Notes: generated by a model not told the origin, from the sequence alone. Positions 47,139 through 57,216 are shown, numbered from the stretch's first letter. The stretch: DNA of 64,000 nucleotides from Vibrio ichthyoenteri ATCC 700023 (GCF_000222605.1 NZ_AFWF01000012.1:1-64000); one strand, 5' to 3'. Made by a program: numbers and translations.

Positions 47139-48044
47139 ATGTCACAGTCTCAAACGGCCATCCTTCCAGAAGCGGAGCCATTTGCACAGTACATTCAGAT
47201 AAAAGTACGTCAAAACAACGAGCAAGTTTTAGCTCAGCTACAAGCACTTCCAACCTTAATTGAAGAGTTAAATCAGCAACAGGTGAACGCTAATTTAACC
47301 CTGTCGATTGCTTTTACTCATGGCTTTTGGCAGCAGTTAAATCAAGCGATGCCAGCGGAGTTGATCGCATTTCCTCAGCTAGGTGAAGGTGATGTTGTTG
47401 CGCCAAGCAGCGATATTGATGTGCTTATTCATCTGCATTCCACTCGTCCTGATTTACACTTTTATGTGGTACGCAAACTTCTCTCTGAGATTGCAGATGA
47501 TGTTTTGGTTGTGGATGAAACGGCGGGTTTCCGTTACTTAGACGCACGTGACATGACGATGTTTATTGATGGCACAGAGAATCCGAAAGAAGCGATGCGT
47601 GAAGAAGTGGCGATCATTCCTCAAGGAGAGTTCGCTGGTGGCAGTTACGTCATGGTTCAACGTTTCATTCATGACTTGCCAGCGTGGAATCGCCTTAGCG
47701 TAAAAGCACAAGAAAAAGTGATTGGCCGCACTAAGCCTGATTCAATTGAGCTCGACGACGTACCTGCAGCCTCGCACGTTGGTCGTGTTGATATTAAAGA
47801 AGAAGGCAAAGGCCTCAAAATTGTCCGCCATAGCCTGCCATACGGCAGTGCGAGTGGTGAGCACGGTCTATTGTTTATTGCGTACTGTAATACTCTGCAC
47901 AACTTTAAAGTAATGTTAGAGAGTATGTATGGCGTGACGGATGGTAAAACTGACCAGATGTTGCGTTTTACTCATGCGGTTACCGGCGCGTATTTCTTCG
48001 CACCAAGCCAAGAAATGCTGCAGAGTCTTCGCGTTAAGTCGTAG
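47139..48044 (+). CDS. yfeX: Dyp-type haem peroxidase (YfeX family)
   Basis: Cytoplasmic dye-decolourising peroxidase, 301 residues. It has the distal GxxDG-type motif FIDGTENPKEA (catalytic Asp near 147), the proximal haem-ligand His in AASHVGRVDIKEEGKG and the distal Arg in IVRHSLPYG. E. coli YfeX oxidises porphyrinogens and has been debated as a haem deferrochelatase. No Tat signal is present. The ribosome site AAGGAGCT precedes the ATG. It ends at a terminator before the flagellin block. Confidence 0.95.
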   Translation: MSQSQTAILPEAEPFAQYIQIKVRQNNEQVLAQLQALPTLIEELNQQQVNANLTLSIAFTHGFWQQLNQAMPAELIAFPQLGEGDVVAPSSDIDVLIHLHSTRPDLHFYVVRKLLSEIADDVLVVDETAGFRYLDARDMTMFIDGTENPKEAMREEVAIIPQGEFAGGSYVMVQRFIHDLPAWNRLSVKAQEKVIGRTKPDSIELDDVPAASHVGRVDIKEEGKGLKIVRHSLPYGSASGEHGLLFIAYCNTLHNFKVMLESMYGVTDGKTDQMLRFTHAVTGAYFFAPSQEMLQSLRVKS

Positions 48045-48072
48045 CCCATTCCCTTGCGTGACAGATTGATTA

Positions 48073-48098
48073 ACCGAGCCGCTGCGCTCGGTTTTTTT
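48073..48098 (+). terminator. Intrinsic terminator after the Dyp peroxidase gene
   Basis: ACCGAGC / GCTCGGT stem with a CGCTGC-type loop and a seven-T tail, 28 bases after the stop. Confidence 0.88.
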
Positions 48099-48126
48099 AT
48101 GCTTGCTCTCCCATCAGTAAAAAAGC

Positions 48127-48152
48127 TAAAGATCTCTGAGATTTGCCGATAA
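48127..48152 (+). promoter_or_regulatory. Predicted sigma-28 promoter of flagellin 1
   Basis: TAAA, 14-base spacer, GCCGATAA (perfect -10). Transcription would start near 48160, leaving a short leader of about 25 bases without a good ribosome site. Confidence 0.75.
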
Positions 48153-48184
48153 AAAGACAATACCGGTAAAAGGCTAGCCATTTT

Positions 48185-49318
48185 ATGACGATCACTGTTA
48201 ATACCAATGTCTCGGCAATGACCGCGCAACGCCATTTAGGCAATGCGACGCAATTGCTGAATCAATCCTTGGAGAGGCTCTCTTCAGGGAGTCGCATTAA
48301 TAGTGCCAAAGATGATGCGGCCGGTTTGCAAATCTCCAATCGCTTGGAAGCCCAAATGAGCGGACTTGATGTTGCAATGCGCAATGCCAATGATGGTATT
48401 TCAATCATGCAGACTGCTGAAGGTGCGATGAGTGAATCGACTAATCTCTTACAGCGCATGCGTGATCTTTCTTTGCAATCTTCGAATGGTGCGAATAGCG
48501 CTTCTGAGCGACAAGCCCTTCAGGAAGAAATGACGGCTTTGAACGATGAATTGAACCGAATTGCTGAAACTACCTCTTTCGGTGGTCGAAAATTGCTCAA
48601 CGGTTCCTTTAAAAGCTCGGCTTTTCAGATTGGCGCTAGCTCTGGTGAAGCGGTACAAGTATCGCTCAACAATATGCGTACAGACACCCTAGCAATGGGT
48701 GGCTTTAGTTATGTTGCCGGTACAAAGGTAAACAGTGAATGGCAAGTTGGTGTCGATAACCGCCAATTAAATCTATCTTTCACTAACGCGAAAGGCGTGC
48801 AAGAGAGCATTAAGATAGAGGCTAAAGCAGGTGACGATATTGAAGAGTTGGCTACCTATATCAATGGTCAAACCGATAAAGTCTCAGCATCGGTTAATGA
48901 AGATGGCCAGTTGCAGATCTATATGGCCGGTAAAGAAACATCCGGTACGATTGCTTTCTCAGGCAGCCTTGCCAATCAATTGCAAATGAATCTCTCTGGC
49001 TATGAGTCGGTGGATAGTCTCGATATCACTCAAGCGGGTGGCGCGCAGCGCGCGGTCTCGGTGATTGATACGGCATTGCAATTTGTTGATAGCCATCGTG
49101 CTGAGCTTGGCGCGCTACAAAACCGCTTTGATCATTCAATCAATAATCTCAGCAATATAAATGAAAATCTCGCGGCGTCGAATAGCCGGATTAAAGATAC
49201 TGATTACGCCAAAGAAACCACGCAAATGGTTAAGCAGCAGATACTGCAGCAGGTGAGTACTTCTATTCTCGCGCAGGCTAAACAGCAACCTAATCTTGCT
49301 TTAACACTATTGAATTAA
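48185..49318 (+). CDS. Polar flagellin 1 (position of V. cholerae flaE / V. parahaemolyticus flaF)
   Basis: Filament subunit of 377 residues with the conserved flagellin D0/D1 ends: N-terminal [20 protein letters not shown] to about 140 and C-terminal [20 protein letters not shown] to the end. A variable central segment of about 120 residues lies between. It is the most divergent of the three here (e.g. [20 protein letters not shown]) and uses less selected codons, including AGG for Arg. No typical ribosome site is seen close to the ATG. These features suggest a minor filament component. Vibrio gene names differ between species, so I leave the symbol blank. Confidence 0.93.
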   Translation: MTITVNTNVSAMTAQRHLGNATQLLNQSLERLSSGSRINSAKDDAAGLQISNRLEAQMSGLDVAMRNANDGISIMQTAEGAMSESTNLLQRMRDLSLQSSNGANSASERQALQEEMTALNDELNRIAETTSFGGRKLLNGSFKSSAFQIGASSGEAVQVSLNNMRTDTLAMGGFSYVAGTKVNSEWQVGVDNRQLNLSFTNAKGVQESIKIEAKAGDDIEELATYINGQTDKVSASVNEDGQLQIYMAGKETSGTIAFSGSLANQLQMNLSGYESVDSLDITQAGGAQRAVSVIDTALQFVDSHRAELGALQNRFDHSINNLSNINENLAASNSRIKDTDYAKETTQMVKQQILQQVSTSILAQAKQQPNLALTLLN

Positions 49319-49622
49319 GCTCGCTAAGCCAATCTAGCCGTGTGATCGCGCACTTATGTCGATGTGAATAGGGCGTTTGTCTTAAAAAAGAGAACGCTAT
49401 CGACCAGTGATAATAAACCTTTAGTAAATAAATCGACTTTTGATTGTTTTTATCCTGTTCATCACACTCTTCTGGCTAAAGCATCTTTTTTCAAAAAAAA
49501 CTTAAAAAAATTCTAAAGGTTTTCAAAACCACGCCGTTAATAAAAGTAACTTTGAGAGAACTACTTGGTTTTCCGAGACGTCGGAAACCGGAAACATCGG
49601 AAAATCAATTGGAGATAACACC
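49319..49622. promoter_or_regulatory. Flagellin 1-2 intergenic region with structured leader
   Basis: 304 gene-free bases. The left 190 bases show nothing I can name. The right part holds a sigma-28 promoter (49514-49540) and a roughly 75-base leader that contains the hairpin GGTTTTCCGA-GACG-TCGGAAACC (49567-49589) and GGA motifs at 49583, 49590, 49599 and in the Shine-Dalgarno at 49611. Confidence 0.6.
49514..49540 (+). promoter_or_regulatory. Predicted sigma-28 promoter of flagellin 2
   Basis: TAAA, 15-base spacer, GCCGTTAA, one mismatch from the flagellar consensus. Start expected near 49548. Confidence 0.8.
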
Positions 49623-50765
49623 ATGGCAGTGAATGTAAATACTAACGTTTCAGCAATGACAGCTCAGCGTTACCTTAACCAAGCAACTAGCGCACAACAA
49701 ACTTCAATGGAGCGTCTATCGTCTGGTTCTAAAATCAACAGCGCAAAAGATGACGCTGCTGGTCTACAAATTTCAAACCGCTTGAATGTACAAAGCCGCG
49801 GTCTAGATGTTGCAGTACGTAACGCGAACGATGGTATCTCTATCGCTCAGACTGCTGAAGGCGCGATGAACGAAACAACGAACATCCTGCAACGTATGCG
49901 TGACCTATCGCTACAATCTTCAAACGGTTCTAACTCTGATTCAGAGCGTGTAGCAATCCAGGAAGAAGTAACATCTCTAAACGATGAGCTTAACCGTATT
50001 GCTGAAACAACCTCTTTTGGTGGTAACAAGCTTCTTAACGGTACGTTCAGCACTAAATCAATGCAGATTGGTGCGGACAACGGTGAAGCAGTAATGCTAA
50101 CGCTAAACGACATGCGCAGTGACAATGCTGGCATGGGCGGCACGGCTTACAAAGCAGCTGCTGAAAACGCTAAAGATAAAGATTGGGGTGTAGAAGCGGG
50201 TAAAAACACGCTAGAAATCACTCTAACTGCTAAAGATGGTGCAGCGCCTGAAACTATCGCTATCAACGCGAAAGAAGGCGACGATATCGAAGAGCTAGCA
50301 ACTTACATCAACGGTCAAACAGATAAAGTAAAAGCATCTGTTGACGAAGATGGTCGTCTACAAGTATTCGCTGGTAGCAACAAAGTTGACGGCGCGGTTT
50401 CATTCGGTGGTTCACTAGCGGGTGAACTAGGCATGAGCGCTGGTAAAGCTGAAACGGTAGATACTATTGACGTAACTTCAGTTGGTGGCGCACAGCAATC
50501 TGTAGCGGTAATCGACGCAGCACTAAACTATGTTGATAGCCACCGTGCAGAACTAGGTGCATTCCAAAACCGTTTTGACCATGCAATCAGTAACTTAGAT
50601 AACATCAACGAAAACGTGAACGCATCTAAGAGCCGCATCAAAGATACTGACTTCGCGAAAGAAACAACGGCGCTTACTAAGTCGCAAATTCTTTCTCAAG
50701 CATCAAGCTCAGTACTTGCGCAAGCAAAACAAGCTCCAAACTCAGCACTAAGCCTACTAGGCTAA
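49623..50765 (+). CDS. Polar flagellin 2 (position of V. cholerae flaD / V. parahaemolyticus flaB)
   Basis: Filament subunit of 380 residues with canonical D0/D1 regions ([20 protein letters not shown] at the N-terminus, [20 protein letters not shown] and a C-terminal helix ending [16 protein letters not shown]). Codon use is strongly biased to CGT, AAC, ATC, CTA and GAA, unlike the first flagellin, which points to high expression. It has its own sigma-28 promoter, a good GGAG ribosome site eight bases from the ATG, and its own terminator. Confidence 0.96.
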
Positions 50766-50780
50766 TTGTTAGAGTGAAGA

Positions 50781-50807
50781 AAAACCCAGCCTAGGCTGGG
50801 TTTTTTT
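50781..50807 (+). terminator. Intrinsic terminator after flagellin 2
   Basis: AAACCCAGCC / GGCTGGGTTT stem with a TA-type loop and a seven-T tail, 17 bases after the stop. Confidence 0.9.
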
Positions 50808-50900
50808 GTATCTTAAAAAGCTAGGTCGACAAAAGATTTAGATTGATTTCACGCTTTTGTTATCAATTTGGCTCAACTAAAAAAAAAGATAATTTTTCTC

Positions 50901-50927
50901 TAAAGGTTACATTTTACTCGCCGTTAA
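50901..50927 (+). promoter_or_regulatory. Predicted sigma-28 promoter of flagellin 3
   Basis: TAAA, 15-base spacer, GCCGTTAA, the same sequence as before flagellin 2. Both promoters are followed by a GAGAGAA motif near the expected start. Confidence 0.8.
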
Positions 50928-51006
50928 AGGACTGAGAGAAATGATATGCGTCAAAGTGAGGTGAGAGACACTGCGGCGCATGCCCCTATGCCAAAGGAGA
51001 TCAATT

Positions 51007-52140
51007 ATGGCGATCAATGTAAACACGAACGTGTCTGCAATGACAGCACAGCGCTACGTAAACAATGCAGCCGACGGGATGCAGAAGTCGATGGAGCGCT
51101 TGTCGTCAGGTTACAAAATCAACAGTGCAAAAGATGATGCTGCTGGTCTGCAAATTTCAAACCGCTTAACATCTCAAAGTCGTGGTTTGGATATGGCAGT
51201 AAAAAATGCCAATGATGGTATTTCGATTGCGCAAACCGCAGAAGGTGCGATGAATGAAACCACCAATATTCTGCAACGTATGCGTGATCTATCATTGCAA
51301 TCATCGAACGGTTCAAACTCAAGTTCTGAGCGCGTTGCGATCCAAGAAGAGGTAACGGCATTAAACGATGAACTCAATCGTATTGCCGAAACGACCTCTT
51401 TTGGTGGTAACAAGCTGTTGAATAGCCAGTACGGTAGTCAATCTTTTCAGATTGGTTCAAGTTCGGGCGAAGCGGTAAAATTGACCATGGGTGACATGCG
51501 TTCTGATACTGCAGCCATGGGCGGAAAATCGTACCAAGTAGCAACCGGAAAAACGCCTGATTGGCGAGTACAAGCAGACAGCACCGACATCACATTTGAC
51601 TATTCAGATGCGAATGGTGAAGCGAAGTCATTGACGATCAACGCGAAAGCAGGCGATGATATCGAGCAGCTGGCCACTTACATTAATGGTCAAAGCAACG
51701 ATATTAAAGCTTCGGTTGGCGAAGATGGGAAAATGCAGTTATTTGCGGCAACAAACCAAGTAAGCAGTGAAGTCACCGTTGCGGGTGCTTTAGGCAGTGA
51801 GCTGGGTTTTGAAGCAGCAAAAGACGTAACAGTCGCTGACGTGGATGTGAGTACGGTAGCAGGGTCGCAAATGGCGGTTTCTGTTATTGATAGCGCACTC
51901 AAATCCGTTGATAGCCAACGTGCATCATTAGGTGCATTCCAAAATCGTTTTGATCATGCGATCAGCAATTTAGACAATATCAATGAAAACGTAAACGCAT
52001 CGCGTGGACGTATTCGTGATACTGACTATGCAAAAGAAACAACTCAAATGACTAAGTCGCAGATCCTGCAGCAAGCCAGTACTTCAGTTTTGGCCCAAGC
52101 AAAACAGAGTCCTACTGCGGCATTAAGCTTATTGGGTTAA
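51007..52140 (+). CDS. Polar flagellin 3 (position of V. cholerae flaB / V. parahaemolyticus flaA)
   Basis: Filament subunit of 377 residues. The N-terminus [20 protein letters not shown] and the C-terminal segments [20 protein letters not shown] and [16 protein letters not shown] are close to flagellin 2, while the central domain differs. The frame is open from 50980, but the ATG at 51007 follows AAGGAGAT and gives the conserved start. Codon bias is intermediate. It precedes flaG by 76 bases; no strong terminator is visible between, so some readthrough into flaG is possible. Confidence 0.95.
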   Translation: MAINVNTNVSAMTAQRYVNNAADGMQKSMERLSSGYKINSAKDDAAGLQISNRLTSQSRGLDMAVKNANDGISIAQTAEGAMNETTNILQRMRDLSLQSSNGSNSSSERVAIQEEVTALNDELNRIAETTSFGGNKLLNSQYGSQSFQIGSSSGEAVKLTMGDMRSDTAAMGGKSYQVATGKTPDWRVQADSTDITFDYSDANGEAKSLTINAKAGDDIEQLATYINGQSNDIKASVGEDGKMQLFAATNQVSSEVTVAGALGSELGFEAAKDVTVADVDVSTVAGSQMAVSVIDSALKSVDSQRASLGAFQNRFDHAISNLDNINENVNASRGRIRDTDYAKETTQMTKSQILQQASTSVLAQAKQSPTAALSLLG

Positions 52141-52147
52141 GGATAAG

Positions 52148-52173
52148 TAATACCGAGCTGACTAGGCCGATTA
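52148..52173 (+). promoter_or_regulatory. Weak candidate sigma-28 promoter for flaG
   Basis: GCCGATTA at 52166-52173, preceded 14 bases earlier by TAAT. The -10 part is good and the -35 part is poor. Downstream flaG and fliD are otherwise without a visible promoter. Confidence 0.35.
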
Positions 52174-52216
52174 CCCTAAACGGCGGATCGGTCTATGAGG
52201 TGGAAGGGAGATTGTT

Positions 52217-52645
52217 ATGGAGATACCGTCCTACGCATCGAACATCCAGTCCCATGGCTCACAAAGTGGCACTAAAATTGCTTCGGAATATGATAATTCG
52301 CAAAGCTCCGCCTCAGTTTCAAAGACGGCCGTAGCATCAGAATTAAGCCAGTTAACCTCGCGCGGGATTGAACAAGCGATGGAAGCAACGCAGTCCAGAC
52401 TGAAGCTTTCAGAGCAAGAACGTGAGAAAGTAGTGGAACAGATGAATGAGTTCATCTCAACCATTCAAACCGGCTTATCGTTTCGGGTTGATGAAGAATC
52501 CGGACGAGATGTTGTGACCATCTATGAAGAAAGTACTGGCGAAATCATTCGTCAGATACCCGATGAGGAGATGTTAGAAGTGATGCGACGTCTTAGAGAG
52601 CAAACAGCACGTTATTCGTCTGGGCTGTTGATTGATAAGGTGTAA
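52217..52645 (+). CDS. flaG: Flagellar protein FlaG
   Basis: A 142-residue cytoplasmic protein affecting filament length in polar flagellates. The N-terminal 60 residues are Ser/Gln-rich and low complexity; the conserved FlaG domain follows (EKVVEQMNEFISTIQTGLSF, VDEESGRDVVTIYEE, then GEIIRQIPDEEMLEVMRRLR). The ribosome site GGAAGGGAG precedes the ATG. It lies between the flagellins and fliD as in other Vibrio. Confidence 0.93.
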   Translation: MEIPSYASNIQSHGSQSGTKIASEYDNSQSSASVSKTAVASELSQLTSRGIEQAMEATQSRLKLSEQEREKVVEQMNEFISTIQTGLSFRVDEESGRDVVTIYEESTGEIIRQIPDEEMLEVMRRLREQTARYSSGLLIDKV

Positions 52646-52666
52646 TTGTATTTTTGAGGTGATTAG

Positions 52667-54706
52667 ATGAGTTTTGGCCCTGTAGGGATGAATTCTGGCA
52701 TGGATATCAATGCCATGGTCGGCAAAATTGTTGAGGCGGAGCGTGCACCCAAGCAGCAACGTATCAATAATGAGCAGACTAAAATTGAATCCAGTGTCAG
52801 TGCCTACGGTCGACTCAGAGAGTCGCTGGATACGATGAAAAACTTGATGGCGAGTTTTCGCCAAGAAAAGGCGTTTGCGGCAAGAAAGGTAGACACTACT
52901 GATGATGCCGTCGTGTCGGCAACCGCCTCAACTGAAGCGATCGCAGGCCGTTATGCTGTTGATGTGTTGCAACTTGCTCAAAGCCACAAAATTGCGTCGG
53001 ATGTTTTTCCTGAAGACGCAAAATTTGGCGAAGGTAAGTTGCGCATTTCGATGGGTAGCAAATCGTTCGAAGTAGACGTAAAACCGCACTCCAAGCTAAG
53101 CGATGTTGTCCGAGGCATCAACGGCAGCAAAAGTAACCCTGGAGTGCGCGCTTCGGTTATCAACGATACCAATGGCCCTCGTTTGATTGTCGCCTCAGAC
53201 CTCTCTGGTCAAGATCATGCCGTTAGCATGAAAGTTGAAACCAACCAGCCCAATAATCTACTTAAGCAACTTGAGTATAAAACACTTGAGCAGCGTGTTT
53301 CTGATCTTGAAAAAGCTCGCGCAACAGCGCAAGATCTGCTCAGTCCTTTAACGCCCCAAGAACAATTAGTGGCTGACCGAATTGCTCAACGTAACATCGA
53401 TGCGGCAAAAATTGTCGACGGTGAAATTGCCGATGCGAGCCGACAAGCGGCAACGGTTGTCGACCCTAATGCGGCAAAAGACATCACGCCAGTCAATCAG
53501 ATTTCCGAAAAAGCGGTTGCAGCGGCAGCGGGCGCTGGGCAAGCTGCAAATAAATACATTAAGCCAGAAGATCGTATCCCAGGTTGGACGCCCACTGCCT
53601 CCGGGACGTTATTGGATTCTTACTGGGAACCCGAGCCACAGCTGGATGATAAGGCGCGTGAAAAATCGGGTGATATACCGGGGTGGAACAACACCGCTTC
53701 GGGCACGTTGACGGATTCTTATGTCACACCAAAAGAAGCGCAAGCAGCACTCGACAAAAAATTGGCTGCCGAGCAGGCAGTGATTAAAGCGGCGCATCAG
53801 GATGAAATTGATCAGATTGATGCGGCATTGGCAGCCGGCGATATGGATGATGCGCAAGCCAAGCAAGCTAAATTAGATATGTTGCCACCGGAGCAGCGCG
53901 AATATCTACAACGAATTGAGCAGGCTCAACAAGCACTGAAAGCGGCACAAGGTTCGTTTGATACTTATAGTGGCATGAGCCAAGTACAAGCGGCACAAGA
54001 TTCAAAAGTGATGCTTGATGGTGTCGCTCAGCTATCAAGCAATAACAACATCATCGAAAACGCCATTGATGGGGTTGATTTAACCCTCAAAGGACGCACC
54101 CAACCGGGGAAACAAGCCTCGGAAATTGATATTGAGTATGACCGTCAAGGTGTACGAGAAGATATTGAACAGTTCGTTTCAGCCTACAACCAGTTCTATC
54201 AATTATCAAAAGATCTCGCCACCGTCGATCCGATGACGGGTCAAGCTGGACCACTGTCGGGAGACAGTATCGTGCGTAGTGCGGATTCGCGCTTAAAAGC
54301 GGTTTTCTCTCAATCGGTTGAGCCGGCACCACAGGAGCTAAAATCACTGACTGAGTTTGGTATCACCACCACTCGTCAAGGCTCGTTAGAAATTAATTAT
54401 GAAATGCTTGATCGTCAACTGAACAATAACTTCAACAAATTAGAAGATTTTTTCGGTGGCAATCAGGGGTTCGCGAAAAAGGTCGAAGACGCAATCCATG
54501 GTTTAACGGGGGTGACAGGCTCATTGCGAACGCGTGAACAAAGCCTAGTTGAGCGAAATTATCGATTGCAAGATGATCAGGTCAAACTGGATCGTCGCAT
54601 GGAAGGCTTACAAGAGCGCACCCATGCAAAATTTAGCGCCATGCAAGATTCAACCAGTAATATGCAAGCGCAGTTAGCGGGGATGATGAGTGCTCTCAAC
54701 CGATAA
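52667..54706 (+). CDS. fliD: Flagellar hook-associated protein 2 (filament cap) FliD
   Basis: Filament cap that guides flagellin folding at the tip. The 679-residue protein is longer than enteric FliD (about 470), as usual in Vibrio. The N-terminal FliD_N domain (SGMDINAMVGKIVEAERAPK) and the C-terminal domain (about 430-679, with LTEFGITTTRQGSLEINYEM and the helical RTREQSLVERNYRLQDDQVK) flank an Ala/Gln/Asp-rich central insert. That insert has an internal repeat, IPGWTPTASGTLLDSY (from 304) and IPGWNNTASGTLTDSY (from 337), 33 residues apart. It overlaps flaI by 17 bases. Confidence 0.96.
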   Translation: MSFGPVGMNSGMDINAMVGKIVEAERAPKQQRINNEQTKIESSVSAYGRLRESLDTMKNLMASFRQEKAFAARKVDTTDDAVVSATASTEAIAGRYAVDVLQLAQSHKIASDVFPEDAKFGEGKLRISMGSKSFEVDVKPHSKLSDVVRGINGSKSNPGVRASVINDTNGPRLIVASDLSGQDHAVSMKVETNQPNNLLKQLEYKTLEQRVSDLEKARATAQDLLSPLTPQEQLVADRIAQRNIDAAKIVDGEIADASRQAATVVDPNAAKDITPVNQISEKAVAAAAGAGQAANKYIKPEDRIPGWTPTASGTLLDSYWEPEPQLDDKAREKSGDIPGWNNTASGTLTDSYVTPKEAQAALDKKLAAEQAVIKAAHQDEIDQIDAALAAGDMDDAQAKQAKLDMLPPEQREYLQRIEQAQQALKAAQGSFDTYSGMSQVQAAQDSKVMLDGVAQLSSNNNIIENAIDGVDLTLKGRTQPGKQASEIDIEYDRQGVREDIEQFVSAYNQFYQLSKDLATVDPMTGQAGPLSGDSIVRSADSRLKAVFSQSVEPAPQELKSLTEFGITTTRQGSLEINYEMLDRQLNNNFNKLEDFFGGNQGFAKKVEDAIHGLTGVTGSLRTREQSLVERNYRLQDDQVKLDRRMEGLQERTHAKFSAMQDSTSNMQAQLAGMMSALNR

Positions 54707-55013
54707 ATTCACAGATCAGTTAAAGCAGTTAAGTGATCTGGATCACACAATAAAGAATGAGCTTTCAGTGGATGACATTAACACTGAAGAAATTTCTGAG
54801 TTGGTCGATAAAAGAGAACAATTGTTGCAGAGACTGCTCTGCACGATAGACGAGCTGCCACAATTATCTCAAACTGAGCAGTGGCAACAAGCGATCAAAG
54901 AGACACAGAATGTGGTCATGCTGATGCAAAGCAAAACCACGTTACTTGGTCAAACATTATATAAATATCGTCACGGCAATAAGTCCGTGCAGCAATATAA
55001 AAAGTTTTTGTAG
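54690..55013 (+). CDS. flaI: FlaI, putative FliD chaperone (FliT-like)
   Basis: A 107-residue helical protein in the position of V. parahaemolyticus/V. cholerae flaI, between fliD and fliS. Size and predicted helices (TDQLKQLSDLDHTIKNEL, ISELVDKREQLLQRLLCTID, WQQAIKETQNVVMLMQSKTT) fit a FliT-type chaperone for the cap protein, although sequence identity to enteric FliT is not obvious. It starts at GTG inside the end of fliD, so translation is coupled. Confidence 0.82.
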   Translation: MLSTDKFTDQLKQLSDLDHTIKNELSVDDINTEEISELVDKREQLLQRLLCTIDELPQLSQTEQWQQAIKETQNVVMLMQSKTTLLGQTLYKYRHGNKSVQQYKKFL

Positions 55014-55025
55014 AAGAGGAATGCT

Positions 55026-55436
55026 ATGCGCGGTTCATTACAGGCTTATAAGAAGGTATCGGTAGATAGCCAGCTCACCGCGGCCTCCCCGCATAAAATC
55101 GTTCAGATGTTGATGGCTGGGGCTATTGAGCGTTTGATTCAAGGTAAAGCTGCAATGCAGCAGGGTAATATCCCAGCGAAAGGTGAGCGCTTAGGCAAAG
55201 CTCTCGACATTATTATCAGTTTACGTAGCTGTTTATCGATGGATGATGGCGGAGATATTGCGCAAAACTTGGATCAACTCTACGAATTTATGATCACACA
55301 AATCACGGCAGCGAATCACAAAAATGACCCTCAACCATTAGATGATGTGATTGATATTATTCGTGAGATCAAATCAGCGTGGGATCAGATACCAGCTGAG
55401 TTTCATAACCTAACAGCTCAAGAGGTTGGGTTGTAA
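55026..55436 (+). CDS. fliS: Flagellin export chaperone FliS
   Basis: Binds the C-terminal end of flagellin in the cytoplasm to prevent premature assembly. The 136-residue helical protein shows MRGSLQAYKKVSVDSQLTAA, SPHKIVQMLMAGAIERLIQG and LDIIISLRSCLSMDDGGDIA with AQNLDQLYEFMITQI, all standard FliS segments. It has the ribosome site AGAGGAA and sits 12 bases after flaI. A terminator closes the flaG-fliD-flaI-fliS unit. Confidence 0.95.
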   Translation: MRGSLQAYKKVSVDSQLTAASPHKIVQMLMAGAIERLIQGKAAMQQGNIPAKGERLGKALDIIISLRSCLSMDDGGDIAQNLDQLYEFMITQITAANHKNDPQPLDDVIDIIREIKSAWDQIPAEFHNLTAQEVGL

Positions 55437-55548
55437 TAAATAGATTAAAAAAGGTTAAATTATTTAGATATTTAATAGAAATAGCCTTGGCTTAATATCA
55501 CACCTCCTAATTGCTTGGTTGCCTTATTTTTTTTATCAAATAAAATAG

Positions 55549-55582
55549 AAGCCACTAACTAGCCTAGTGGCTTATTTTGTTG
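55549..55582 (+). terminator. Intrinsic terminator after fliS
   Basis: AAGCCACTA / TAGTGGCTT stem with a seven-base loop, then ATTTTGTT. It ends the fliS transcript about 110 bases before flrA. Confidence 0.75.
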
Positions 55583-55688
55583 CCGAATTTTGTAAATTGA
55601 CTATCGTTAATAATTACTCGAACTAAGAGATACGATTTTCATCACTTTGGCAGATTCAAGTATTTAATGAAGGCAATCATTCACACCT

Positions 55689-57155
55689 ATGCAAGGCTTA
55701 GCAAAACTACTTGTTATTGAAGACGACGCCCAGGCGCAAACGAATCTAGCATCTATCCTAGATTTCGTTGGTGAGCCATGCGAAGTCGTCAATGCAGCAC
55801 AAATTGATACGTTAGATTTTTCAGGCGTTTGGTCCGGTTGCATCATTGGTTCTATTCTTCAAACAGAACAAGCAATCAAACTAAACCAAAAATTATCGCG
55901 CGCGAGTCATATCCCACTTCTTATCGCCAACAAGCAGTTTATGTTTGCCGAGGAACTCACCAACTACGTTGGGGACCTCGCTTATCCGCTGAATTACCCG
56001 CAACTGAGTGAAGCTTTACGTCACTGTAAAGATTTTCTTGGTCGCAAAGGTGTTAATGTTGTTTCTTCTTCACGCAAAAACACGCTGTTTCGCAGCTTGG
56101 TTGGGCAAAGTCGTGGCATCAAAGATGTCCGCCACCTGATTGAGCAAGTCTCGTCTACGGAAGCCAATGTCCTGATTCTTGGAGAATCTGGCACGGGTAA
56201 AGAAGTCGTGGCACGCAACATTCATTACCATTCTTCTCGCCGTGGTGGCCCATTTGTACCAATTAACTGTGGTGCTATTCCTCCTGATTTGTTGGAAAGT
56301 GAGCTCTTTGGTCATGAGAAAGGGGCGTTCACCGGCGCGATTACCGCGCGTAAAGGCCGTTTTGAGTTAGCGGAAGGCGGAACGCTGTTCTTAGACGAAA
56401 TTGGTGATATGCCAATGCCGATGCAAGTCAAACTGCTGCGTGTGTTACAAGAGCGCTGCTTTGAACGCGTTGGGGGTAACAATACCATTCGTGCTGATGT
56501 TCGCGTGATTGCGGCGACACATCGAAACTTAGATACCATGATTAGTGACGAGTCTTTCCGTGAAGATTTGTACTACCGTATCAATGTGTTTCCAATTGAA
56601 ATGCCGGCCCTGCGTGAGCGGAAAGAAGACATTCCGTTGTTGTTGCAAGAGTTAATGACACGCATGCAAGCAGAGGGGGCACAGCCTATCTGTTTCACAC
56701 CGCGTGCCATCAATTCTTTAATGGAACATGATTGGCCAGGCAACGTGCGTGAGTTGGCAAACTTAGTTGAGCGAATGATTATCCTCTATCCGAGTAGCTT
56801 GGTTGATGTGAATCATTTACCAACTAAATATCGTTATAGTGATATTCCAGAGTTTCAGCCAGAATCCAATCCATTGGTTTCTGTTGAAGAGCAAGAACGC
56901 GATGTGCTACATAACATTTTTTCTGATGATTTTAGCATCGATGATCTTGATGTCTTCGCCAATAGCGAGCATGCCCCACAAGCGCTGCCACCGGAAGGAT
57001 TGAACCTTAAAGAGATGTTGGCAGAGCTTGAAGTTAATATGATTAACCAAGCTCTTGACGCTCAGGGTGGTGTAGTCGCTCGAGCTGCGGATATGCTGGG
57101 CATGCGCCGTACGACCTTAGTTGAAAAAATGCGCAAGTATAACCTTCAACGCTAG
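55689..57155 (+). CDS. flrA: Master flagellar regulator FlrA (FlaK), sigma-54-dependent activator
   Basis: Top activator of the polar flagellar hierarchy; with sigma-54 it switches on flrBC, fliE and other class II operons, and it is inhibited by cyclic-di-GMP in V. cholerae. The 488-residue protein has an N-terminal FleQ-type receiver-like domain (1-120), the AAA+ domain with Walker A GESGTGKE (about 168), the sigma-54 contact loop GAFTGA and Walker [12 protein letters not shown], and a C-terminal Fis-type helix-turn-helix ([20 protein letters not shown]). It is monocistronic after a terminator. Confidence 0.96.
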   Translation: MQGLAKLLVIEDDAQAQTNLASILDFVGEPCEVVNAAQIDTLDFSGVWSGCIIGSILQTEQAIKLNQKLSRASHIPLLIANKQFMFAEELTNYVGDLAYPLNYPQLSEALRHCKDFLGRKGVNVVSSSRKNTLFRSLVGQSRGIKDVRHLIEQVSSTEANVLILGESGTGKEVVARNIHYHSSRRGGPFVPINCGAIPPDLLESELFGHEKGAFTGAITARKGRFELAEGGTLFLDEIGDMPMPMQVKLLRVLQERCFERVGGNNTIRADVRVIAATHRNLDTMISDESFREDLYYRINVFPIEMPALRERKEDIPLLLQELMTRMQAEGAQPICFTPRAINSLMEHDWPGNVRELANLVERMIILYPSSLVDVNHLPTKYRYSDIPEFQPESNPLVSVEEQERDVLHNIFSDDFSIDDLDVFANSEHAPQALPPEGLNLKEMLAELEVNMINQALDAQGGVVARAADMLGMRRTTLVEKMRKYNLQR

Positions 57156-57216
57156 TTTATTGTGGTGTCAATAAAATGGCGCCGTATTAACTAATTGAAA
57201 TTTAAAGTAAATGGCT

